Below, piece by piece: positions 7,434 to 12,563 of a stretch of 14,914 bases of DNA. The DNA lies in contig JAEZSL010000117.1 in assembly GCA_023443925.1 (NCBI GenBank), forward strand, positions 1 through 14,914, given 5' to 3'. The position numbers and the translations under genes were made by a program. Position 1 is the stretch's first letter, and each line of letters opens with the position of its first letter. Under the pieces are notes generated by a model. It was not told the DNA's origin and did no database searches. It saw only the letters and a list, made by a program, of their open reading frames with translations. The stretch comes from Bacillota bacterium. GTDB taxonomy: Bacteria; Bacillota_A; Clostridia; Lachnospirales; Lachnospiraceae.

Positions 7434-8213
7434 ATGGCTCTTTATAAGGTAGAAATATGTGGCGTAAATACATCGAAATTACCATTACTGAACAATAGTG
7501 AAAAAGAAGAATTGTTTAAGCGTATATTGAAGGGGGACAAAGAAGCCAGGGAGTTATATATAAAAGGCAATTTGCGCCTGGTATTAAGCATCATTCAGCG
7601 TTTTTCCAACAGTAATGAAAATGTAGATGACTTATTTCAAATAGGTTGTATCGGACTTATGAAGGCAATTGATAATTTTGATATTACTCAGAATGTCAAG
7701 TTCTCAACGTATGCAGTACCCATGATAATTGGGGAAATCAGAAGGTATTTAAGGGATAACAACAGTATTCGGGTCAGCCGTTCCTTAAGAGATACTGCAT
7801 ACAAAGCGATTTATGCCAAAGAAGCTTTATTAAAAAAGAATGACAAAGAACCTACCGTCTGCGAAATTGCCGAGGAAATCGGTATGAGCAAAGAAGATAT
7901 CGTATTTGCTCTGGATGCAATTCAAAGTCCGGTATCTCTTTATGAACCGGTATATTCTGAAGGCGGCGATACTTTATATATAATGGACCAGGTAAGTGAT
8001 AAGAAAAACAAGGAAGAGAACTGGGTTGAAGAAATCTCTTTAAAAGAAGCCCTGTCTAAATTATCAGAACGGGAGAGGAATATTATTGAACTCCGTTTTT
8101 ATGAGGGTAAGACACAGATGGAAGTTGCAAAAGAGATCTGTATCTCACAGGCCCAGGTATCCAGACTTGAAAAATCAGCCTTAAAAAGCATGAAAAATTA
8201 TCTGGTACAATGA
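7434..8213 (+). CDS. sigG: RNA polymerase sporulation sigma factor sigma-G
   Basis: Sigma-G drives late gene expression in the engulfed forespore. The 259-residue protein matches B. subtilis SigG along its whole length. Seen: the N-terminal segment KVEICGVNTSKLPLL (5-19), a hallmark of this sigma; region 2 with DDLFQIGCIGLMKAIDNFD and KFSTYAVPMIIGEIRRYLRD (65-108); region 3 with IRVSRSLRDTAYKA; and region 4 helix-turn-helix TQMEVAKEICISQAQVSRL (227-245). ATG 7434 has GGGAGG (7421-7426) seven bases upstream; the TTG at 7419 is rejected because it overlaps that site. It lies 170 bp after sigE, enough for a separate promoter while still allowing read-through. There is no pro-sequence, as expected, because sigma-G is held back by anti-sigma proteins rather than by processing. 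Confidence 0.97.
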   Translation: MALYKVEICGVNTSKLPLLNNSEKEELFKRILKGDKEARELYIKGNLRLVLSIIQRFSNSNENVDDLFQIGCIGLMKAIDNFDITQNVKFSTYAVPMIIGEIRRYLRDNNSIRVSRSLRDTAYKAIYAKEALLKKNDKEPTVCEIAEEIGMSKEDIVFALDAIQSPVSLYEPVYSEGGDTLYIMDQVSDKKNKEENWVEEISLKEALSKLSERERNIIELRFYEGKTQMEVAKEICISQAQVSRLEKSALKSMKNYLVQ

Positions 8214-8261
8214 AAACTAAAATCACCAGGTTAGATAAGCAATGTGTATAAAAATGAATAA

Positions 8262-8331
8262 ACAGGTTTGATATTTTTATGAATTATCTGTTTTCCCGGA
8301 GAAAACGTAATTTAATGAATATCAAACCTGT
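8262..8331. terminator. Long bidirectional hairpin between sigG and ylmC-type gene
   Basis: ACAGGTTTGATAT (8262-8274) pairs perfectly with ATATCAAACCTGT (8319-8331). Inside, ATTA/TAAT and then GTTTTC/GAAAAC continue an interrupted stem around a CCGGA loop. Weak T-rich sequence follows on both strands. It sits between two convergent genes, so a shared terminator is the simplest reading, although the T-runs are poor and the outer arms are 44 nt apart. Confidence 0.65.
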
Positions 8332-8343
8332 AATTTTGATAGT

Positions 8344-8607
8344 TTATAAAAACGCAGATTTTATCAATGCTTTTTCAGCATCTATATCTACCAGTATGAC
8401 ATCCGCACCGATTTGCTTGATGCAGGTATAATCAATTACATATTCCTGATCTCTCCCTAGAATTCCCCATATTTTACAGGGACCGGGCACAATCAGCCGG
8501 ACAACGATACCGGTATGTATATCTATCTCTATATCACAGATATAGCCAAGTCTTTCACCATCTCTGCAGTTAATTACTTCTTTATCCTTTAATTCGCACA
8601 TTCTCAT
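8344..8607 (-). CDS. YlmC/YmxH family PRC-barrel protein
   Basis: This 87-residue protein belongs to the YlmC/YmxH family of small PRC-barrel proteins conserved in spore formers; the biochemical role is not established. Seen: the start MRMCELKDKEVINCRDGERLGYICDI fits the first strands of a PRC barrel (a DGxxLG turn followed by DIEID), then IVVRLIVPGP, and a second half with the YVIDYTCIKQIGADVILVD strand pair. There are no transmembrane segments or catalytic motifs. The ATG at 8607 (minus strand) has GAGGTG at 8616-8621 eight bases upstream; a second in-frame ATG six bases on is possible. It is convergent with sigG and divergent from nrdR. Its place next to sigE and sigG suggests a link to sporulation, but this is inferred only from context and family distribution. 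Confidence 0.85.
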   Translation of the reverse strand: MRMCELKDKEVINCRDGERLGYICDIEIDIHTGIVVRLIVPGPCKIWGILGRDQEYVIDYTCIKQIGADVILVDIDAEKALIKSAFL

Positions 8608-8645
8608 ACAGCAAACACCTCAAGAATAGGTTTAGACCGGTATTT

Positions 8646-8682
8646 TTATAAATATATGTTTCGTATATTGGATATATGTAGA
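8646..8682 (-). promoter_or_regulatory. Possible sigma-E-like promoter for the PRC-barrel gene
   Basis: On the minus strand, an ACATAT-type element precedes CATATATT, with about 16 bases between the ATA and the CATA. This loosely fits sigma-E promoters (ATA, 16-18 bp, CATA). The region is AT-rich and -35/-10 choices are ambiguous. Weak support only. Confidence 0.22.
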
Positions 8683-8689
8683 AAATGAC

Positions 8690-8718
8690 TTGACCAAAAA
8701 GCAAAACTTCAATATAAT
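8690..8718 (+). promoter_or_regulatory. Sigma-A promoter upstream of nrdR
   Basis: TTGACC (8690-8695) and TATAAT (8713-8718) are 17 bp apart, matching consensus at 5/6 and 6/6. This is the best sigma-A promoter in the window. Transcription would begin near 8725, leaving a leader of about 130 nt before nrdR. I see no clear NrdR box beside it. Confidence 0.7.
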
Positions 8719-8853
8719 CGAGTTATAATAATATTATTTTAATGGAATATAGATGAACAGAGTGATACTTATAAGTTTTACTTAAATATGACATTAATAT
8801 ATAAACCAGAATAATGATGTAAAATAAGTGGGATAAAGAAAAGAGGGATTGCA

Positions 8854-9306
8854 ATGAAGTGTCCATTTTGCGGAAAAGAAAATACAAGAGTTATCGACTC
8901 AAGGCCTGCGGATGATAACAGTTCCATTCGAAGAAGACGGCAATGCGATGAATGTACGAAGAGATTTACCACTTATGAAAAAGTAGAAGCAATACCTTTA
9001 GTCGTTATTAAAAAGGATAATAACAGGGAACCTTATGACCGTGCTAAAATAGAAGCAGGGGTTTTCCGCTCCTGCCATAAAAGGCCTATCTCTGTGGATC
9101 AGATAAATGCGTTGGTAGATGAAGTGGAAAATGCCATCTTTAATTTAGAGGAGAAAGAAGTTCCCAGTTCCATTATTGGTGAAATTCTTATGGACAAATT
9201 AAAAGATCTGGATCCGGTAGCTTATGTAAGATTTGCTTCTGTATACCGGGAATTTAAAGATGTCAATACCTTTATGAATGAATTAAAGAAAATATTGGAT
9301 ACTTAA
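8854..9306 (+). CDS. nrdR: Transcriptional repressor NrdR
   Basis: NrdR is a nucleotide-sensing repressor of ribonucleotide reductase genes. The 150-residue length is typical. Seen: an N-terminal zinc ribbon with C3, C6, C31 and C34 (MKCPFCG and QCDECTKRF), the arginine-rich stretch SSIRRRRQ (23-30) used in DNA contact, then an ATP-cone domain (about 49-139) starting VVIKKDNNREPYDRAKIEAG and ending near YVRFASVYREF. All expected motifs are intact. GAGGG (8843-8847) lies six bases before the ATG. It is read from the strong promoter at 8690 and is followed by 168 bp before comM, with no convincing strong terminator in the gap. No ribonucleotide reductase gene lies in this window, so the targets are elsewhere. 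Confidence 0.96.
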   Translation: MKCPFCGKENTRVIDSRPADDNSSIRRRRQCDECTKRFTTYEKVEAIPLVVIKKDNNREPYDRAKIEAGVFRSCHKRPISVDQINALVDEVENAIFNLEEKEVPSSIIGEILMDKLKDLDPVAYVRFASVYREFKDVNTFMNELKKILDT

Positions 9307-9394
9307 TTTAGCAGGCAGAAAATTGATGATATTTTTATATCGAAACAATGGTTTCTGAGAACATTACAGGTTCCTTTTGTGAAATAAAAAAGAC

Positions 9395-9423
9395 TTGTAA
9401 GCTCTCAGGTTCTTTGTTATACT
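9395..9423 (+). promoter_or_regulatory. Candidate sigma-A promoter for comM
   Basis: TTGTAA (9395-9400) and TATACT (9418-9423) are 17 bp apart, with 4/6 and 5/6 matches to consensus. Transcription would begin near 9430, about 45 nt before comM, just ahead of the hairpin at 9441-9468. The elements are spaced correctly and the position is sensible. Confidence 0.5.
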
Positions 9424-9440
9424 AAAAACTGGATGGTGTG

Positions 9441-9468
9441 TCCTTCCTTGTGAGAGACAGGGAAAGGA
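9441..9468 (+). promoter_or_regulatory. Hairpin covering the comM ribosome binding site
   Basis: TCCTTCCTTGT (9441-9451) pairs with ACAGGGAAAGGA (9457-9468) over 11 bp with one G-U pair and one bulged A, around a 5-nt GAGAG loop. The 3' arm contains most of the AAAGGAG ribosome binding site of comM. If it folds in the transcript it would reduce translation initiation. Pairing is seen directly; regulation is inferred. Confidence 0.5.
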
Positions 9469-9474
9469 GCAAAT

Positions 9475-11010
9475 ATGTTCAGTAAAGCACTCAGTGCCGC
9501 CGTCAGCGGAATAGACGGCACAATTGTATCCGTGGAAGCAGATGTCAGTGACGGTTTACCGGTTTTTGACCTGGTAGGTTATCTGGGATCTGAAGTCAGG
9601 GAGGCAAGGGAAAGGGTTCGAATATCCTTAAAGAACTCCGGATACCGTCTCCCTGCCAAAAGAATTACAATAAATCTATCTCCCGCAGATCTTCGCAAAG
9701 AAGGTACTGCCTTTGATCTTCCTATTGCAGTCGCAATTCTAACCGCTTTCGGTTATATTCCCCAGGAAACACTGGAAAGTACATTATTAATTGGTGAAAT
9801 GAGTTTAAATGGTGAAATTAATAAAGTAAACGGTGTACTGCCCATCGTATATACTGCCTATAAACTCGGATTTAAACGCTGCATCGTTCCGGCTGGTAAC
9901 GGGAAGGAAGGAGCAGCCGTCAGAGGAATTGACGTATACGGAGTAAAAAATCTGCAGGAAGCCGTAGATTTTCTAAATAACGGACTAACCCTGGAGCCAT
10001 GTTTTGTCAGAAAAGAAGATAGAAACACCAACAAAGACGAGACGAACTTCTTGGATTTTTCCGATGTTACCGGACAAGAACTGGCAAAACGGGCCATTGA
10101 GATTGCCGCTTCCGGAATGCACAATATATTGATGGTTGGCCCGCCCGGATCCGGTAAAACCATGCTGGCTAAGAGAATACCTTCTATTTTGCCGGTACTG
10201 TCCTTTGAAGAAAGTCTGGAGATATCAAAGATCTACAGTGTATCGGGTCTGTTAGATAACAAGATGTCTCTGATCGAAAAAAGACCCTTCCGTTCGCCTC
10301 ATCATACCATAACCTCCGCAGCCCTGGCCGGCGGCGGACGGAGTCCCATGCCGGGTGAAATCAGCCTGGCTCATCTCGGAGTCCTGTTTCTGGACGAATT
10401 ACCTGAATTTAACCGCAATACCATTGAAATATTAAGACAGCCTTTAGAGGAAAACGAAGTTACAATCGCAAGGCTTAGCGGAACCTGCCGTTATCCGGCG
10501 GACTTTATGCTGGTAGCCGCCCTAAATCCCTGCTCCTGTGGATATTATCCCGACCGGAACTTATGTAACTGTTCGCCAAATCAGGTTAAGCGTTATCTTG
10601 GAAAGATCAGCAGACCCCTGCTGGACCGGATTGATATCTGTATCGAAGTCTTACAGGTAAATTATAAAGAACTTGAAAAACAGAAAGCCGCTGAATCGTC
10701 TGAAGCAATAAGAACCAGGGTTATGAAGGCAAGAGAAATTCAATTAAACCGTTATGCAGAGGAAAGTTTCTATTTTAATTCACAGCTAACGCCAAAGACC
10801 ATCAGCCGGTATTGCAAGCTTGGTGAGGAGGAACAATTACTGCTGGAGAAAGCCTTTACCAAATTAAACTTAAGTGCAAGAGCTTATCACCGCATCTTGA
10901 AAGTATCCAGAACAATTGCAGACCTGGACAGTTCGGAGATGATTAAGGCCAAACATCTAAGCGAAGCAATCTGCTATCGCAGCCTCGATAAAAAATACTG
11001 GGGGGAATAG
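9475..11010 (+). CDS. comM: YifB/ComM family AAA+ ATPase (Mg-chelatase-like)
   Basis: This 511-residue protein is of the YifB/ComM family. In naturally transformable bacteria ComM is a hexameric helicase that promotes branch migration of incoming DNA; the role in Clostridia is less clear. Seen: an N-terminal Lon-like/ChlI domain (about 1-170, with VSDGLPVFDLVGYLGSEVREARERV); Walker A GPPGSGKT (222-229); Walker B VLFLDE (303-308); the family segment RSPHHTITSAALAGGG (273-288); a cysteine cluster C353, C355, C364 and C366 (NPCSCGYY, then LCNC); and the arginine motif SRPLLDRIDI (379-388). The C-terminal Mg-chelatase domain ends YRSLDKKYWGE. Length and motifs are complete. The ATG has AAAGGAG at 9463-9469. 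dprA follows after a repeat-bearing gap, and ComM with DprA suggests a DNA-uptake or recombination theme. Older annotation as magnesium chelatase is by homology only. Confidence 0.95.
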   Translation: MFSKALSAAVSGIDGTIVSVEADVSDGLPVFDLVGYLGSEVREARERVRISLKNSGYRLPAKRITINLSPADLRKEGTAFDLPIAVAILTAFGYIPQETLESTLLIGEMSLNGEINKVNGVLPIVYTAYKLGFKRCIVPAGNGKEGAAVRGIDVYGVKNLQEAVDFLNNGLTLEPCFVRKEDRNTNKDETNFLDFSDVTGQELAKRAIEIAASGMHNILMVGPPGSGKTMLAKRIPSILPVLSFEESLEISKIYSVSGLLDNKMSLIEKRPFRSPHHTITSAALAGGGRSPMPGEISLAHLGVLFLDELPEFNRNTIEILRQPLEENEVTIARLSGTCRYPADFMLVAALNPCSCGYYPDRNLCNCSPNQVKRYLGKISRPLLDRIDICIEVLQVNYKELEKQKAAESSEAIRTRVMKAREIQLNRYAEESFYFNSQLTPKTISRYCKLGEEEQLLLEKAFTKLNLSARAYHRILKVSRTIADLDSSEMIKAKHLSEAICYRSLDKKYWGE

Positions 11011-11082
11011 GTTGAAAAAACGAAATACAGTTTTTCAACATCTTGATTTGTACGTGCGCCTAAGTGTACAGATGGGAGTTAA
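11008..11082 (+). repeat. 75-bp direct repeat, copy 1
   Basis: This copy begins in the comM stop codon (TAG, 11008-11010) and matches 11307-11381 at 71 of 75 positions. It contains AAAAAC/GTTTTT arms near its 5' end, a small hairpin GTGCGC-CTAA-GTGTAC (11054-11069, two G-U pairs) and a GGGAG ribosome-binding-site-like motif near its 3' end. After it, similarity resumes briefly at ACATCAAA (11096-11103). Confidence 0.93.
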
Positions 11083-11161
11083 GAACTGTATTTTTACATC
11101 AAAGTTTATCAAGTGTATGATCAACCCTATTAATATAGAAGAAAGTGCTATCAAAAACTGA
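11012..11161 (+). pseudogene. Possible 49-codon remnant or small ORF in the repeat
   Basis: A TTG (11012) six bases after GGGGG (11001-11005) opens a 49-codon frame to a TGA at 11159-11161. Its first 24 codons match, in the same frame, the sequence just upstream of the dprA start. Three of the four base differences are synonymous in this frame; the fourth changes Val to Ala. I do not recognise the peptide. It could be a duplicated and decayed 5' end of an extended dprA frame, a real small protein, or chance. Four differences are too few to prove coding selection. Confidence 0.25.
11023..11095 (+). other. Outer stem formed by repeat copy 1 and its flank
   Basis: AAATACAGTTTTT (11023-11035) can pair with AAGAACTGTATTT (11081-11093) over 13 bp with one G-U pair. 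The small hairpin 11054-11069 lies inside the loop and TT follows the 3' arm, so the whole may act as a terminator or structured RNA after comM. The 3' arm mostly lies in sequence absent beside copy 2. Folding is predicted by eye. Confidence 0.4.
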
Positions 11162-11163
11162 AA

Positions 11164-11267
11164 ACAGGTTGAATTAAAAGGCTGCGGTATGCATCGGTTA
11201 AGCAGGAAAGAAAAGAAAACAAAAGAAAGGAATGCCACAGGTTGATTCTTTATATTTAAATCTGCGG
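11164..11267 (+). repeat. Two short motif pairs in the comM-dprA gap
   Basis: ACAGGTTGA occurs at 11164-11172 and 11237-11245. Each is followed by CTGCGG (11182-11187 and 11262-11267) and then by a CATC with GG close behind. The similarity is gapped and weak. Between them is a purine-rich run (about 11201-11231). No gene is recognised in this part of the gap. Confidence 0.4.
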
Positions 11268-11269
11268 CA

Positions 11270-11297
11270 ATAACACATCATTGGACAACCGTGTTAT
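11270..11297. repeat. Inverted repeat just before repeat copy 2
   Basis: ATAACAC (11270-11276) and GTGTTAT (11291-11297) form a perfect 7-bp inverted repeat with a 14-nt loop, ending nine bases before the second 75-bp repeat. It could be an operator, a leader hairpin or an element end. No T-run follows. Confidence 0.5.
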
Positions 11298-11306
11298 ACA
11301 GGGGTT

Positions 11307-11381
11307 TAGGTTAAAAAAACGAAATACAGTTTTTCAACATCTTGATTTATACGTGCGCCTAAGCGCACAGATGGGAGTTAA
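11307..11381 (+). repeat. 75-bp direct repeat, copy 2 (dprA leader)
   Basis: This copy ends two bases before the dprA ATG and supplies its GGGAG ribosome binding site (11373-11377). Its hairpin GTGCGC-CTAA-GCGCAC (11353-11368) is fully Watson-Crick, where copy 1 has two G-U pairs. The frame through it is open and in phase with dprA from 11281, so an N-terminally extended dprA cannot be excluded. Confidence 0.93.
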
Positions 11382-11382
11382 A

Positions 11383-12471
11383 ATGACATCAAAAGAATAT
11401 TGGTTTTGGCTATGCAATCTGGAACAGGTCGGTATAAAAAAGATCCAGTTATTACTTGAGTTCTTTGGAACACCGGAGGAGATTTACCGGGATAACGGAA
11501 AAGGCCTGGACCAAATAAAATTATTATCCGTAACAGATAAAGAAACTATTTTAAAAAGTAAATTGGAAGAAAGAATACAGGAAAATTATGCTAAACTGGC
11601 AAGCAAAGGCATATATTTTGTTACGAAAGAAGAGGACCAGTATCCATCACAACTGCATAATATATATAATCCGCCTTTTGGTTTGTATATAAAAGGGATG
11701 CTTCCCAGAGAGGACAAAATCAGCATTGCTATAGTGGGTGCGAGAAACTGCTCCGATTACGGAAGGGAGACAGCCAGATATCTGGCTGCTGAGCTGGCTG
11801 GGCATGGCATTCAGATAATCAGCGGTCTGGCCAGAGGGATCGACGGCTACGCTCATGAAGGAGCTCTTGCGGCAGGAGGAAGTACATTTGGCATTGAGGG
11901 GTGTAGCGTAGACATCTGTTATCCAAAGGAGAATTTTAATTTATATTTGAAAATGCAAGCTAACGGAGGAATTATATCGGAATATGGACTTAACTGCAAT
12001 CCCAGACCATACAATTTTCCAATGAGAAACCGTCTTATAAGTGGATTGTCCCATGGAATTCTGGTAATTGAAGCCAAAGAAAAAAGTGGTTCATTAATAA
12101 CAGCTGACATGGGATTGGAACAGGGAAAAAATATTTATGCTGTTCCGGGTCGCTGTATGGATCTATTAAGTTCAGGTTGTAATAATCTGATTAAAATGGG
12201 GGCAAAATTAGTCACGGGACCGGAAGATATACTGGAAGATTACGGGCTTAATTATAAAAATTGTAAAAACCAATTGAAAAAAAATAATAAATTACTTGAA
12301 ACCAAAGAAAAAATAGTGTATGCTTGTCTAAGTTTCTTACCAAAGCATATGAATGAAATTGCTGGAGAGACTAATTTAAGTATAGTGGAATTAACTGAAA
12401 TACTAATGCAGCTGGAATTAAAGAATTATATCAGACAAGTAAGAAAGAATTATTATGAATATATAGTTTAA
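11383..12471 (+). CDS. dprA: DNA-processing protein DprA (Smf)
   Basis: DprA binds incoming single-stranded DNA and loads RecA during natural transformation; it is also widespread in bacteria not known to be transformable. From ATG 11383 it has 362 residues. Seen: an N-terminal SAM/HhH-like part (about 1-70, MTSKEYWFWLCNLEQVGIKKI); a Rossmann-like DprA core with IVGARNCSDYGRETA (117-131), GLARGIDGYAH (148-158), FPMRNRLISGLS (212-223) and GSLITADMGLEQGKNIYAVPG (236-256); and a C-terminal winged-helix segment (about 305-362). GGGAG (11373-11377) lies five bases before the ATG. The open frame reaches back to 11281, but the ATG gives the usual family start. Nothing is truncated. It follows comM across a duplicated leader and precedes topA by 92 bp, matching the common dprA-topA order of Firmicutes. 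Confidence 0.95.
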   Translation: MTSKEYWFWLCNLEQVGIKKIQLLLEFFGTPEEIYRDNGKGLDQIKLLSVTDKETILKSKLEERIQENYAKLASKGIYFVTKEEDQYPSQLHNIYNPPFGLYIKGMLPREDKISIAIVGARNCSDYGRETARYLAAELAGHGIQIISGLARGIDGYAHEGALAAGGSTFGIEGCSVDICYPKENFNLYLKMQANGGIISEYGLNCNPRPYNFPMRNRLISGLSHGILVIEAKEKSGSLITADMGLEQGKNIYAVPGRCMDLLSSGCNNLIKMGAKLVTGPEDILEDYGLNYKNCKNQLKKNNKLLETKEKIVYACLSFLPKHMNEIAGETNLSIVELTEILMQLELKNYIRQVRKNYYEYIV

Positions 12472-12473
12472 GG

Positions 12474-12524
12474 GGAATATGTTTTGAAAGGTAATGGGAC
12501 TTTCAGTGTATTCCTGATGATTTT
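12474..12524 (+). terminator. Possible weak terminator after dprA
   Basis: GGAATA (12474-12479) pairs with TATTCC (12509-12514), and TGAAAG (12485-12490) with CTTTCA (12500-12505), separated by an internal loop. A TTTTT run begins about six bases after the stem. The distance and internal loop make it weak, and dprA and topA may still be partly co-transcribed. Confidence 0.35.
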
Positions 12525-12563
12525 TATAAGGAAAAGTGTAAACCAGATAAGGGGAGTGGCTAT

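Noticed and set aside
9342..9355. Terminator after nrdR
   Set aside because: GAAAC-AATG-GTTTC is only a 5-bp stem and no T-run follows; too weak to call.
11035..11238. 67-codon minus-strand frame in the comM-dprA gap
   Set aside because: GTG start with no ribosome binding site; Phe/Ile/Leu-rich composition follows from the A-rich opposite strand.
11083..11306. Insertion sequence between comM and dprA
   Set aside because: No transposase fragment, and the flanking 75-bp direct repeats are far longer than usual target duplications; no matching terminal inverted repeats span the segment.
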